Below, piece by piece: positions 1 through 9,077 of a stretch of 64,000 bases of DNA (its first letter is position 1; each line of letters opens with the position of its first letter). The DNA lies in assembly GCF_003114835.2 (NCBI RefSeq), contig NZ_AP025028.1, positions 248,001-312,000 of the forward strand, in the 5' to 3' direction. This DNA comes from Leptospira kobayashii. Its GTDB lineage: Bacteria; Spirochaetota; Leptospiria; Leptospirales; Leptospiraceae. Below the pieces are notes generated by a model, which was not told the origin of the DNA, searched no databases, and worked only from the letters and a program-made list of their open reading frames with translations. The position numbers were made by a program, and so were the translations under genes.

Positions 1-1055
1 TATTTGGAGATTCCGATATAGACCGGTTTACGAACCCTGTTAATCCCACCTAACGGACGATGTTCGGGAAGTGCATGCCAAGGGGTAAAGGATGCGTTTT
101 CACAAAGAGTGTCCATTTCTTTGAAATCAAATTCCTGTTTTGGGATTTGAATTTCGGCGAGTTTGATAAAAGGAGATTCGTCTTCATCCCATTCCACGGC
201 CGGATCTTCGACAGGCATCGACTTCGGATCTTTTTGCAATTGAACTAAGAAAGAGAAACAAGAGCTGGATTCTTTCAGTTGTTTTTTCAACGTATCTCTC
301 AGATAATTTTCTCCGGCGTCGGATGGAATTTCAGATACGGTATCTTTACAAGGTTTCACCGAATATTTAACAGCTCTGTTTTCTCCCAATGCATAAGGAG
401 TAGTGGACCAATATCTGATTTCCAATGGGCTGGAGATTTTTTTGCCGCGGATCGCTCTTACTTTGGATAATGCTCCCAGTTTCCATCCGAAGGGGTTCCA
501 TCCGAAAACATAAGAAGCGGGTTTACCCGCAAATGCCGCTTCGAAAAGCGCCAAATATTCGTCAGGTGCTCCGATCGGTAAAACAGGATGATTGATTAAT
601 AAAAAATCGTGTGTAGTTGCAGTGCTTTCATCAGCTAATAATTTTTTTCCCGGAACGTCGAAGAGTTTGATTCCGATTCCGCGGATATCTCCTTCTTTAT
701 CTGTTTTCGGTTTTTGTGCTCCGTTGGAAAAACGAAGTAGCGCGGAATAATTTTTCCCAGGTTGAAAAACTCCCAGTTTCAAAGACGGATCTATGTCTTT
801 ATTTACCGTAAAAGAAGCAGCAACACAACCATGGTGTTTGGGGTGAGCATCTCTTTTTACCAAATCGTTGGAAGCGTAACTTTCTTCCAGAGACTTGAGT
901 GTTAAGTCTAATGTTCGTTTGGTTGTATTTTCTTCGTCAGGGAACGGGTATTCCTTTCCTAACTCCACATTTGCGGGAATCTTAACATAAGGTCCGCCGC
1001 AAAACGGAAGAAGGAGGAATATGAGGCAAAGGGCGTAAGGTGTAATCTGTTTCAT
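1..1055 (-). CDS. Catalase-like heme protein (SrpA/y4iL type), partial
   Basis: The frame is open from an ATG at 1055 down to the window edge, so the C-terminus is missing. About 351 residues are visible. The N-terminus is a hydrophobic export signal ending LLLPFCGG, possibly a relaxed spirochaete lipobox. Next come the marks of the small catalase-like family: a HPKHHGCVAA segment carrying the putative distal His, RFSNGAQ, a DIRGIGIKLF stretch, THDFLLINHP, and near the visible end PWHALPEHRPLGGINR. The last motif is typical of SrpA-like proteins and holds conserved Arg residues. Proteins of this fold bind heme and may degrade peroxides or organic peroxides; an exported location is inferred. 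The gene stands alone, tail-on to the DUF2804 gene. The proximal Tyr ligand region may lie beyond the edge, so catalysis cannot be judged. Confidence 0.8.
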   Translation of the reverse strand, partial: MKQITPYALCLIFLLLPFCGGPYVKIPANVELGKEYPFPDEENTTKRTLDLTLKSLEESYASNDLVKRDAHPKHHGCVAASFTVNKDIDPSLKLGVFQPGKNYSALLRFSNGAQKPKTDKEGDIRGIGIKLFDVPGKKLLADESTATTHDFLLINHPVLPIGAPDEYLALFEAAFAGKPASYVFGWNPFGWKLGALSKVRAIRGKKISSPLEIRYWSTTPYALGENRAVKYSVKPCKDTVSEIPSDAGENYLRDTLKKQLKESSSCFSFLVQLQKDPKSMPVEDPAVEWDEDESPFIKLAEIQIPKQEFDFKEMDTLCENASFTPWHALPEHRPLGGINRVRKPVYIGISK

Positions 1056-1110
1056 TAATCTTCTAGGATAAACCCGGAAGATTTTTCTGTCTAGCCCAAA
1101 GAGGAAAAAA

Positions 1111-2145
1111 TTACCACCAATTCAATACGTCTTCCGCAAAACCTAAGAAGTTTTTAAGTTCCAGTTTTTTGCCGGAATCCAAAACGACCGTCCCGTTGAA
1201 ATGACCGAATACTTGGTGTTGAACGGATTTCATAATCAGGAAATTGATCGATGAAGATCTGTCTACAATCGGCTGGAAAGAAAGATTCAATCTATTATCG
1301 TTACTGGTAAATTTCCAAGGTTCCATGTAGTTTTCGGTATTGATATGAAATAGAACTTCATCCAGTTTATGAATTTTGTTTTCATATATCAGTACATTTT
1401 CGGAGGCAGGGGAGCGATCACTGAATCCATAACCTAAATTGAATCCGAAAGTTTTTTTGCCCAGATGTCCGGAAGCGGAACTCCAATACCACCTGTTTTT
1501 ATAAGTCCAGACTCCGCGACCCCAATCCAAAGCACCTAAGTCTTGTTTATCGTTAAATTTATAATCGTTGCCTCCATAGTAAAATCCTCCGGAAGCAGGC
1601 ATACAGTTGATCTTTGTATTATAATAAAATGCTTTTCTGTTTTCCTTCCAGGAAGTGGCGATGTTCATGGACTCCAAATCTTTTGGTTCCGCCAAATGAA
1701 TCTCGCCTTCGATTCCCTCTTCTCCGTTACTACATTCCATATGAGCGGATTCGAATTTGATTTTTCTTTTTCCGGGTTTCATTGTGAATTCCAACATTAG
1801 CTTATCATCTTTATAACTGATGACTCCGTTTTTGTTGGTGGCGGGAAATCCCGTTTTTCCCATCGGCAAAAGGGAGAGAGTATCGATTTGTTTGAACTTT
1901 CCCGTCTTGAAGTCGATAAAACAAATGGCGAACATTCCCGCATAACCCAAGTCTGATGCTGTAAATGTGATCCCGAACTCCTGTTTCGGAGAAAGGATGG
2001 AATAATAATCCCATTCCTTGATCCTCCATTTTGGAGATTGGATGGCGGAGCGATCATATTTCCAGTAGGGGGCACGGGCCCAACCCGCTTTTGTGAGAAC
2101 TCCTTTTGCGGAATGCAGGGGAAGGGAGGAGATAATTTCAGTCAT
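1111..2145 (-). CDS. DUF2804 domain protein
   Basis: This 344-residue protein fills the DUF2804 family almost exactly. The N-terminal segment (residues about 14-45) has the family pattern KGVLTKAGWARAPYWKYDR followed by a Trp-rich WRIKEWDYYSI stretch. Other recognisable parts are WKENRKAFYYN, the central GALDWGRGVW motif, and a WYWSSASG segment. No signal peptide or membrane segment is visible, so a cytoplasmic location is likely. The biochemical role of the family is unknown; its beta-rich pattern recalls lipocalin-like barrels, which is only an inference. It is transcribed away from the GMC oxidoreductase gene, and the 134-bp divergent gap contains a 12-bp palindrome that could serve both genes. 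Confidence 0.85.
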   Translation of the reverse strand: MTEIISSLPLHSAKGVLTKAGWARAPYWKYDRSAIQSPKWRIKEWDYYSILSPKQEFGITFTASDLGYAGMFAICFIDFKTGKFKQIDTLSLLPMGKTGFPATNKNGVISYKDDKLMLEFTMKPGKRKIKFESAHMECSNGEEGIEGEIHLAEPKDLESMNIATSWKENRKAFYYNTKINCMPASGGFYYGGNDYKFNDKQDLGALDWGRGVWTYKNRWYWSSASGHLGKKTFGFNLGYGFSDRSPASENVLIYENKIHKLDEVLFHINTENYMEPWKFTSNDNRLNLSFQPIVDRSSSINFLIMKSVQHQVFGHFNGTVVLDSGKKLELKNFLGFAEDVLNWW

Positions 2146-2166
2146 TCTGAATGATTTAGTAGATTG

Positions 2167-2178
2167 GTCAATATTGAC
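2167..2178. promoter_or_regulatory. Perfect 12-bp palindrome in divergent promoter region
   Basis: GTCAATATTGAC reads the same on both strands. It lies between the divergent DUF2804 and GMC oxidoreductase genes, 22 bp from the first start codon. A TTGACA box sits downstream at about 2209-2214. The size and symmetry fit a dimeric repressor such as a TetR-type protein, but no regulator gene is adjacent. Short palindromes can also arise by chance. Confidence 0.35.
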
Positions 2179-2279
2179 TATAACAAATTTACCATCTTAT
2201 TAAGAGCAGATTGACATAAATTTGAAATCTGTACCATCTATCCATCTTCGTCAAAGATTACTTTCAGGAAAAAAGAACC

Positions 2280-4019
2280 ATGAATCAATCCATTCCAAAA
2301 TCTATCCCGTATGACTACGATTATATTATCATCGGATCAGGGTTCGGAGGAAGTGTATCGGCACTCCGGTTGGCTCAAAAAGGATATTCGGTTTTGGTCA
2401 TAGAGTCCGGTAAACGTTGGGCCTCCAAGGAGTTTCCCAAAACCAATTGGTCCGTCCGTAAATTTCTTTGGATGCCAAAGCTCGGATTCTACGGGATTTT
2501 GAGAATGAATCTATTGAATGATTTTTTATTGGTGAGTGGTGCGGGTGTCGGCGGAGGCTCTCTTGTCTATGCTTGTACTCTCTATGTTCCTCCCGCAAAA
2601 TTTTTCAATAGTCCTACTTATTCCAAAATGGGAGGAGAAAAGGAATTATTACCTTATTACGAAGTAGCGAAGCATATGTTAGGTGTAACGGAAAATCCCA
2701 AACTTTGGGAACCAGATCGTTTGCTTTTGGAAACTGCAAAAACTTTTGGAAAGGAAAATACATTTAGGAAAACGCCTGTCGGGATTTATTTTGGAAGTGA
2801 AAAAGAAAAAGCCGAATCAAAGGATCCTTATTTCGACGGAGACGGACCTGATCGGGATTCATGTACTTTCTGCGGCGGCTGTATGGTCGGTTGCAGACAC
2901 AATTCCAAAAACACTTTGGATAAAAACTACCTCTATCTGGCGGAGAAGTTGGGAACTGAAATTTTACCGGAAACAAAAGTTGTAAGTCTTGTACCTCTCA
3001 ACGAACGGGGGATCGCTGATCCGGAAGCAAGCGGTGATTTCGGATATGAAATTTCAACGGAAAGCACTACGGGATGGTTTGGTTTTCCCAAACGAAAGTT
3101 CAGAGCCAAGGGAGTTGTTCTCTCCGCGAGTGTGATGGGAACAGTGGGTCTTCTTTTGAAAATGGAACAAGAGGAAAAAATGATCCGTCTATCACCTAAA
3201 CTAGGTGATACGGTGAGAACCAATAGTGAGACCGTTCTTCCCGTAACAGTCTCCGATAAAAATGCGGATTTTTCCAAAGGGATTGCCATTACATCTTCCG
3301 TTCATCCGGATGAAAACACTCATATCGAACCTGTACGTTATTCAAAAGGTTCCGATTTGTTAGGAACACTTGCCAGTGTGATGGCGGACGGAGGAGGCAA
3401 AATCCCAAGACCTGTGAAGTTTTTTTGGATTATGCTGACCCAACCGATTTATTTTTTGAAAGCTCATAATCCTTTCGGCTTCGCACAAAAATCCATCATT
3501 TTACTTGTGATGCAGACGATCGATAACAGTGTAAAGCTTGTTCGGCGAAGAAGGTTTGTTTGGCCTTTCCAAAAAACGATGACATCCGCACTCTCTACCG
3601 GAGAAAGGACTCCTACTTATATACCGATTGCAAATGCGTTTGCCCGAAAACTTGCAGAGATTGCAGGGGGGATTCCACGTAGTTCCTTGAATGATACATT
3701 ATTAAGCGCTCCGGTGACAGGCCATATTATGGGGGGTTGCATTGTGGGAGATTCTCCCGAAAAAGGAGTGATTGATTATGAAAATAAAGTTTACGGTTAT
3801 GAAAATCTTTATATATGCGATGCTTCGATGCTCACCGTGAATTTAGGTGTCAATCCCAGTCTGACGATCACCGCCTTGTCGGAAAGGGCGATGAGTATGA
3901 TTGCACCGAAAGAGGAAAAAAACGTTTCTTTCTTTGCATTTGAAAAGAAGAGAAAATTCGATTCCATATTATTTCGCTCGCCGAAAAGAAAGCCGACTCA
4001 TTCCATTAAAGGGAAATGA
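2280..4019 (+). CDS. GMC-family FAD-dependent oxidoreductase (cholesterol oxidase-like)
   Basis: The protein has 579 residues. Residues about 16-42 form the FAD-binding Rossmann motif [20 protein letters not shown] ending in the ribose-binding Glu. A second GMC signature, [11 protein letters not shown], follows near residue 87. Near residue 193 there is a tight cysteine cluster, [11 protein letters not shown], as in ChoD-like GMC proteins; it could hold a metal or Fe-S centre. The C-terminal block HIMGGC, DASMLT, NPSLTI and ALSERAM is the substrate/FAD domain. The family oxidises sterols or other alcohols; the actual substrate cannot be read from the sequence. No signal peptide is seen. The ATG is preceded by an AGGA ribosome site. 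The stop overlaps the ATG of the ankyrin gene by 4 bp, so the two are translationally coupled. Confidence 0.85.
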   Translation: MNQSIPKSIPYDYDYIIIGSGFGGSVSALRLAQKGYSVLVIESGKRWASKEFPKTNWSVRKFLWMPKLGFYGILRMNLLNDFLLVSGAGVGGGSLVYACTLYVPPAKFFNSPTYSKMGGEKELLPYYEVAKHMLGVTENPKLWEPDRLLLETAKTFGKENTFRKTPVGIYFGSEKEKAESKDPYFDGDGPDRDSCTFCGGCMVGCRHNSKNTLDKNYLYLAEKLGTEILPETKVVSLVPLNERGIADPEASGDFGYEISTESTTGWFGFPKRKFRAKGVVLSASVMGTVGLLLKMEQEEKMIRLSPKLGDTVRTNSETVLPVTVSDKNADFSKGIAITSSVHPDENTHIEPVRYSKGSDLLGTLASVMADGGGKIPRPVKFFWIMLTQPIYFLKAHNPFGFAQKSIILLVMQTIDNSVKLVRRRRFVWPFQKTMTSALSTGERTPTYIPIANAFARKLAEIAGGIPRSSLNDTLLSAPVTGHIMGGCIVGDSPEKGVIDYENKVYGYENLYICDASMLTVNLGVNPSLTITALSERAMSMIAPKEEKNVSFFAFEKKRKFDSILFRSPKRKPTHSIKGK

Positions 4020-4939
4020 GTTCCTTATTTGATTTTGTAAAGGTTAGTGATTTAGAAAAGATCCGGGAAATATGTAAAGAAGATCCTGACTCCCTCAATT
4101 CTTTGGACGGTTTCGGAGTAACCGTTCTTTCCTGGTCGATCCGCAAAAAGGATCATGAAGTTTTATCCATATTATTAGAGTTAGGTGCTGATCCTCTGTA
4201 TCCCCAGAGAACGGGAGGGTCTCCCTTTTTTGAAGCGATTTCTTTGAATGACACCAGATCCATTTCCATTTTGGGAAATGCTTTGGCAGATGCGAAAGCA
4301 AAAGATACTCCTGTGAGTTGGGAGACACAAAGCGAAACAGGCAATACAATCCTACACTATCTTATTGAAACCGACCTAAAAGACATTTGGGATTTGATTT
4401 TACCTTCTGTTCCTATCCATTTATGGGAAATGAAAAACAAGGAAGGGTGGAATGCTTTTTTGCAGTCTGTTGTTTCCGGAGAAGAAGGTTTTATTTTGGA
4501 TGTGATTCGAATTGCTCCCTGGACTTTTTCTCTTACAGATTCGGAAGGAAAAAATGCGTTTCATTTGGCAGCGGAAAGAAATCTCGATTCCATTTTACAA
4601 TTGTTAACTGATTTAGGTCTTGATCGGGAGGCAAGGGACGAAGCGGGAAATACAGCTTTGCTTTCCGCGTGCGAAGGTGATGCTACCGAGTTTATCATCG
4701 AATGGATTAAGTTAGGTGTTGATCTTCTTGCTAAAAATAATGAAGGAGACACTGCTTATTCCATTTTGCATCGGGAAAAATACGGACATAGTTTGAAAAT
4801 CATGAAAGAGGCTTTGGGAAAAACCTGGAAGGAAGCTTTGGATGCAAACGATGCATCCAAAATCAAAGAGATTCAAATTTTTGTGGCGGAAGAAAAACCC
4901 TTCACTACGGAAGAAAAATACAAATGGAAAATCGACTGA
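4016..4939 (+). CDS. Ankyrin-repeat protein
   Basis: The 307 residues contain about six ankyrin-like repeats. Clear examples are the units [27 protein letters not shown] (residues about 33-60), [38 protein letters not shown] and [12 protein letters not shown]. There is no signal peptide, so it is probably cytoplasmic. Its ATG lies inside the end of the GMC oxidoreductase gene (ATGA overlap), so the two products are likely made together and may interact. In other bacteria ankyrin proteins encoded beside redox enzymes support them (AnkB with catalase KatB in Pseudomonas); applying this here is inference. The last 45 residues are charged and not repeat-like. Confidence 0.8.
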   Translation: MSSLFDFVKVSDLEKIREICKEDPDSLNSLDGFGVTVLSWSIRKKDHEVLSILLELGADPLYPQRTGGSPFFEAISLNDTRSISILGNALADAKAKDTPVSWETQSETGNTILHYLIETDLKDIWDLILPSVPIHLWEMKNKEGWNAFLQSVVSGEEGFILDVIRIAPWTFSLTDSEGKNAFHLAAERNLDSILQLLTDLGLDREARDEAGNTALLSACEGDATEFIIEWIKLGVDLLAKNNEGDTAYSILHREKYGHSLKIMKEALGKTWKEALDANDASKIKEIQIFVAEEKPFTTEEKYKWKID

Positions 4940-4950
4940 TAGACTAGATT

Positions 4951-6564
4951 CTACTCCGTCTGAGGTGTTTTTTCATCCCCGGTCCATTTCGGACCGTAAT
5001 TCCCTTTTCTGTCTTCGTGATTTCTTTCGATCCGCGGACTTTCAAAACTAAAATGTTGTTCTATATTTGTTTTGAATGGGGCGTTTTCGGGAGATTCGCC
5101 GTATTGTTTTAATTCCCGCCAAACAAGAGATCCGCGAGGGTGTTTGCCTAGCCTGCCTTCAAAACTGAGAATCTTTTCTATATCCGCCGAAACCGTATGA
5201 TTTCCATCCGGGTCTTTATCCGCTTTTTTGCCGATCCAACCCGGTTCTTCCCAAGCAACCAGTTTTACGATTCGTTTCAAAATCATTTTTCTTGCATCTA
5301 TATAGCGTGTTGTTTTGTCCAAGCCCGATCCGATTTTCACTTTTTCCAATTTTTTCGCATCGAGATTGTCAGGAATGATGATCAGTGATTTTTCAGGATC
5401 AAATACAGGGAATATATCTTCCGGATCGGAAATCCAATTGAATAAAAAGTTCCCAGCTTCCAGCTTCACCGTATAATTTTCGTAAGCGGATGTGGGATTT
5501 CCTCCGTCCGCACCTTTGTTTCCTTTGGCAATGTAAAGTATGGGATGGGAATTCAATGAATTGATATTTTGAAATGAAGTATCAAGCAGAACATGATCGT
5601 GTCCTGTCAGAAGAATTCGTTTCGGTTTTCCTTCTTTGGAAACCAAAATGGAATAAGATTCCAAATCTCCTTGGTGGACATTTCCGAAACTGGTTGGTCC
5701 TTCGTTAAAATCATACCATATCCAGTATGAGATAACCATATCTCCGTCGGCTTCTTCATACCAATAATTCCAATTGTCTCTAAAACCCGGAAGAGCTTCT
5801 TTTTGTGTACCGGAAACAGTAGACTTCGCATAACGAACATGATAATAAAGATGTGTGTCGCCTTGGTTTTTTTTCTCATCCGGAAAAATCATATACTTCC
5901 AGGACTCTTTTCCTGTGGAGTAACGACGGATGTCATTTCCCGGAAGAGGGTATTCTTCCGTGGAATAATTCGGGAAATACTTTTCTAAGTTAGTTGGTAA
6001 TACTTTTTTATCTTTATGAAAAACCAGAATAGGAGAAAAGGTTTCGGCCAATTTCTTTTGTTTTTCATCAGGGATCGGATTTTCCTGGGATACAAAACGA
6101 AACGTATGGTTGATGGAAATGTCCGTTGTATTTTCTTCGTTGGTCACCCAGAAAGGATTGTGGCCGGGAGAGTACATTCCTTTGATAGGTTCGATTCCGG
6201 TGAGCTCAATGGAAAGATGGGTCCAGGAAAAATTTTCCATAGTCGGACGAATGGTAATGGAAGACGCAAGTCCTTGTGAAAGATGAGAGCTGGAGAGAGG
6301 GGCTTTCAGACAAACGGGAAGATTTTTTTTAGGCTGTGTTTTGTAAGCCTTCAGATCTTCGACGGAACAGTTATAAATACGAATTTGAAAACCTAATTTA
6401 TCCAAGCCGGGTAACTTCGGCAAGTTATCTATCTTCAGATTGAAAAGAAAAGAATCCGGCTTGGTTTTTTCTTTTGTCCACTGACCGGGCAAACAAGTCA
6501 AGATCAACAAACATAAGCTAGGTGCAAATAAGAAAGAAAAAATCTTGGAAGTGTTGTGTTTCAT
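4951..6564 (-). CDS. Putative lipoprotein, Vps62-like family
   Basis: The frame opens at 6621, but the internal ATG at 6564 is preferred because it starts a signal sequence, MKHNTSKIFSFLFAPSLCLL, with a lipobox-like LILTC. That gives 537 residues. The mature protein has the segment LAETFSPILVFHKDKKVLP, then YWIWYDFNEGP and a HQGDLESYSILV block, a pattern like the HxxDWE region of Vps62/DUF946 proteins. The family is often seen as secreted or surface proteins of unknown activity. The gene is tail-to-tail with the ankyrin gene (11 bp apart) and is the last minus-strand gene before the Lys-rich protein. The family assignment is by motif resemblance only. Confidence 0.6.
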   Translation of the reverse strand: MKHNTSKIFSFLFAPSLCLLILTCLPGQWTKEKTKPDSFLFNLKIDNLPKLPGLDKLGFQIRIYNCSVEDLKAYKTQPKKNLPVCLKAPLSSSHLSQGLASSITIRPTMENFSWTHLSIELTGIEPIKGMYSPGHNPFWVTNEENTTDISINHTFRFVSQENPIPDEKQKKLAETFSPILVFHKDKKVLPTNLEKYFPNYSTEEYPLPGNDIRRYSTGKESWKYMIFPDEKKNQGDTHLYYHVRYAKSTVSGTQKEALPGFRDNWNYWYEEADGDMVISYWIWYDFNEGPTSFGNVHQGDLESYSILVSKEGKPKRILLTGHDHVLLDTSFQNINSLNSHPILYIAKGNKGADGGNPTSAYENYTVKLEAGNFLFNWISDPEDIFPVFDPEKSLIIIPDNLDAKKLEKVKIGSGLDKTTRYIDARKMILKRIVKLVAWEEPGWIGKKADKDPDGNHTVSADIEKILSFEGRLGKHPRGSLVWRELKQYGESPENAPFKTNIEQHFSFESPRIERNHEDRKGNYGPKWTGDEKTPQTE

Positions 6565-6602
6565 CTGATTTATAATATGAGAATTTTTAGGAATGTAAAA
6601 CA

Positions 6603-6632
6603 GGAAAGAAAACCCCTGCAAAAACAGGGGCC
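6603..6632 (-). terminator. Rho-independent terminator after the Lys-rich protein gene
   Basis: On the minus strand, CCCCTG and CAGGGG form a perfect 6-bp stem with a TTTTTG loop, followed by TTTTCTTT. It lies 20-45 bp beyond the stop of the small gene at 6652-6870 and upstream of the lipoprotein gene, so the two are probably separate transcripts. Confidence 0.75.
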
Positions 6633-6651
6633 TTTGAGATATCAGTAAATC

Positions 6652-6870
6652 TTATTCAGATTTCTTTTTTTTGGCTTTTTTAGCCTTCTTAGCTTTCTTT
6701 CCCTTTTTTTCAGCTTTTTCTTTTTTACCTTTGGATGGCTTTTCGGCTTTCTCAGGTTTTACAGTTTCTGTTTCCATAGTAGGCTCTTCGTCAGGTGCTT
6801 CTGTTGCTTGTGCGAAAACTCCGAAGGAGAAGAAAGAGACAACTGTGAGAATAGCTAGAAATTTTTTCAT
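6652..6870 (-). CDS. Small exported lysine-rich protein
   Basis: The start at 6870 is chosen over the longer frame because a GAGG ribosome site lies 7-10 bp upstream and the first 21 residues form a clean signal peptide (MKKFLAILTVVSFFSFGVFA, cleavage near FA-QA). The mature part is about 51 residues. An acidic stretch (EAPDEEPTMETE) is followed by a tail made almost wholly of Lys, Ala, Gly and Glu, with KKAKKAKKAKKK near the end. It resembles histone H1-like tails, but the signal peptide puts it in the periplasm or outside. A role in binding polyanions or the cell wall is possible but not shown. Confidence 0.7.
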   Translation of the reverse strand: MKKFLAILTVVSFFSFGVFAQATEAPDEEPTMETETVKPEKAEKPSKGKKEKAEKKGKKAKKAKKAKKKKSE

Positions 6871-6952
6871 TTTTATACCTCGAAATGATTGTGGACTCAA
6901 TTTGAGACCTGTCTTTCCTTTCGACAATATAAAAATTTGCTAAAATTTAAGA

Positions 6953-8338
6953 TTATTTTCCCACACAAAATTTGCTGAAAATACGACCTAAAATTTCCTC
7001 ATTGTCTACGCGCCCGTTTACTTCGCCGATTTCTCGTAGCGCGGAATTGATTTCTTGAATATAAATTTCCGCTGGAGCGGATGACTCCAGGAGGCCCACG
7101 GCTTCCGCTAAATGATTGTAAATTGCTCTTATATGAAAACTTTGTCTCTCTTCCAATAGAACCACATCTTCCAACGCTTCTTTGGCACTGAGTCTGTCTT
7201 TTAGAAGGGAAAGTAAATCGCCAAGCCCCAGTTTGGTTTTACAGGAGACTTCCGCGATTTGGAAAGATAAGGATTTGCTATCTTCTTCCCATTCCTTTCG
7301 ATTCCAGTCGGGATGAGGGATATCGATTTTATTTGCTACCAGAATGGAACCGGGAAGTCGGTTTCGGTATGCATTGATGAATTTTTTCCTGTCCAGAGTT
7401 TGAGAGACATCGATTAGAATCAAACGAAGATTAGCCGAATCTGCTTCCCTTTCACTCCTTTCTATTCCCAGGATTTCTATTTGATCTGAAGTTTCCCTTA
7501 CACCCGCCGTATCTACCAAGCGGATAGGAAGGCCGTCGAGTGTAATATCTTCCGCTATATAATCCCTTGTTGTGCCGGGAATATCAGAAATGATGGAACG
7601 GTCTTTCCCTATGAGAAGATTCATTAAACTCGATTTACCCGTGTTTGGTGCTCCGAACAAAACCACTGTGGATTGTAATATCAGTTTTTCCGCGCGTTCG
7701 GAATTTTGTAATAAAGAGGAACATAAATCCCTTAAAGCGATCATCCTTTCTTTTCTTTGTTCCAGGCTTTCAAAAGTTAGGTCTTCCGTTGAAAAATCAA
7801 TCTCCGCTTCGCATTCCGCCTTCAACGAAATCAAATCACTCCGTATTTTGGATGCGAGCTTGGAGAGTTCTCCGAAAACGTTCTTTTGAGAAAGTTCCAA
7901 TTCATAACGGGAACGCGCTTCAATGAGTCTTCCTATGGCTTCCGCACCTGTGAGCGATAATTTTCCGTTGAGAAAAGCCCGTTTGGTGAATTCTCCGTGT
8001 CCTGCGGGACGGGCACCCGTTTGGAAGATTGCATCCAAAGCTTTTTTCAATAGGATGGGATTTCCATGTAAGTGGAATTCTCCCAGATCTTCGCCTGTAT
8101 ATGAGTTAGGTGCTGGAAAAAATAGAAATACGATTTGATCGAAGGGTTTTCCTTCGAAGATGAAATCGCAAAAGATCGCCGATCTTTTGTTTTCCATCAG
8201 GTAGGATTCAGTAAGTGGTGTGTTGTTTTTGAAAAGTAAAGTTGTGGCTATCTTGATTGTATTTCTACCGGAGATCCGGAGGATTCCGATCGCTCCGGGT
8301 CCGCTTGCGGTAGATAATGCTGCAATTGTATCAATCAA
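6953..8338 (-). CDS. mnmE: tRNA uridine-5-carboxymethylaminomethyl modification GTPase MnmE
   Basis: The 461 residues match MnmE over the full length. The N-terminal domain starts [24 protein letters not shown], as in the family. The G domain has GAPNTGKSS (P-loop, about residue 228), [12 protein letters not shown] and NKID. The C-terminus ends FCVGK, the conserved Cys-containing tail needed for tRNA modification. MnmE works with MnmG to modify wobble U34 in certain tRNAs. It is the last gene of the rpmH-rnpA-yidD-yidC-khpB-mnmE set, and its start overlaps the khpB stop by 8 bp. mnmG is not in the window. Confidence 0.97.
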   Translation of the reverse strand: MIDTIAALSTASGPGAIGILRISGRNTIKIATTLLFKNNTPLTESYLMENKRSAIFCDFIFEGKPFDQIVFLFFPAPNSYTGEDLGEFHLHGNPILLKKALDAIFQTGARPAGHGEFTKRAFLNGKLSLTGAEAIGRLIEARSRYELELSQKNVFGELSKLASKIRSDLISLKAECEAEIDFSTEDLTFESLEQRKERMIALRDLCSSLLQNSERAEKLILQSTVVLFGAPNTGKSSLMNLLIGKDRSIISDIPGTTRDYIAEDITLDGLPIRLVDTAGVRETSDQIEILGIERSEREADSANLRLILIDVSQTLDRKKFINAYRNRLPGSILVANKIDIPHPDWNRKEWEEDSKSLSFQIAEVSCKTKLGLGDLLSLLKDRLSAKEALEDVVLLEERQSFHIRAIYNHLAEAVGLLESSAPAEIYIQEINSALREIGEVNGRVDNEEILGRIFSKFCVGK

Positions 8339-9053
8339 GCTCTTCTGAGTCTGCGAAGTCTTCTACAGGCAGACCTTTTTTAGAGGTATCTTCCAGATCT
8401 TTGTATTTGTGTTTGTCTTTCGCAGAAATCACTCTAACCCGTTTGAAAGTTCCGTTTCCTTCGGAGCGAGTGAATACTCTTTCGTCGTCTTGGATCGCCA
8501 TATGAACGATTCTTCTTTCGAAAGGATTCATCGGATCCAAAAGTTTGGAACGTCCTGTTTTGATGACCGAAGATGCGATTGACTTTGCAAGTCGAATGAG
8601 AGATAACTCACGTTTGTCGCGGTAGGATTCGATGTCTAAAACGATTTTACGATTGTGACGGGTGCGAGGGTCTACCATCAGGTTGGCAAGGAATTGAAGA
8701 GAGTCCAAAGTTCCTCCTCTTTTCCCGATGATCAGTCCCGATTCCTTGCTTGCAAGTTCCACGTAGATTTTTCCGTCCACATCCCCCATTCCCACAACTT
8801 CCGCAGGAATTCCCATTTTTCGAAGGATGGTGATGATGACTCCGTGAATGATTTTTTCGGAAGGGATGTCCGTATTGGCAACAAACGCTCGTACTACGGC
8901 AGGCTTTTTCTGAGTGATCCCCAAAAAGCCGGACTTACCGGAATCTACTACTTCGAATTTGAGGTCGCCTGGTTCCAACCTCAATACTTCCAGTGTATAT
9001 TCTTCAGCCTCTGATTTTGTTTTTCCTTCTGCTTCAAATATGTAATTATCCAT
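8331..9053 (-). CDS. khpB: RNA-binding protein KhpB/Jag (SpoIIIJ-associated)
   Basis: The 240-residue protein has the three domains of the family. The Jag-N domain is at residues 1-55 ([20 protein letters not shown], then SGFLGI). A KH domain follows with the [15 protein letters not shown] loop, and then an R3H domain with [11 protein letters not shown] and TRSEG. It binds RNA and is linked to cell-wall synthesis and division control in other bacteria. The tail after residue 215 is acidic and variable. It sits directly after yidC, its usual place, and overlaps mnmE, so it is almost certainly part of the same operon. Confidence 0.93.
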   Translation of the reverse strand: MDNYIFEAEGKTKSEAEEYTLEVLRLEPGDLKFEVVDSGKSGFLGITQKKPAVVRAFVANTDIPSEKIIHGVIITILRKMGIPAEVVGMGDVDGKIYVELASKESGLIIGKRGGTLDSLQFLANLMVDPRTRHNRKIVLDIESYRDKRELSLIRLAKSIASSVIKTGRSKLLDPMNPFERRIVHMAIQDDERVFTRSEGNGTFKRVRVISAKDKHKYKDLEDTSKKGLPVEDFADSEELD

Positions 9054-9077
9054 ATAATCTTTCCTTAAATACTATGA

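Noticed and set aside
60..470. Plus-strand open frames of 62-63 codons
   Set aside because: They are antisense to the catalase-like gene, have no ribosome site or family pattern, and vanish once the minus-strand protein is accepted.
6187..6215. tRNA T-arm-like sequence (GGTTCGATTCC)
   Set aside because: It lies inside a solid coding frame and no cloverleaf can be built around it.
6652..6870. Histone H1-like DNA-binding protein from the Lys/Ala tail
   Set aside because: The clear signal peptide means the mature protein is exported, so a chromosomal role is unlikely.
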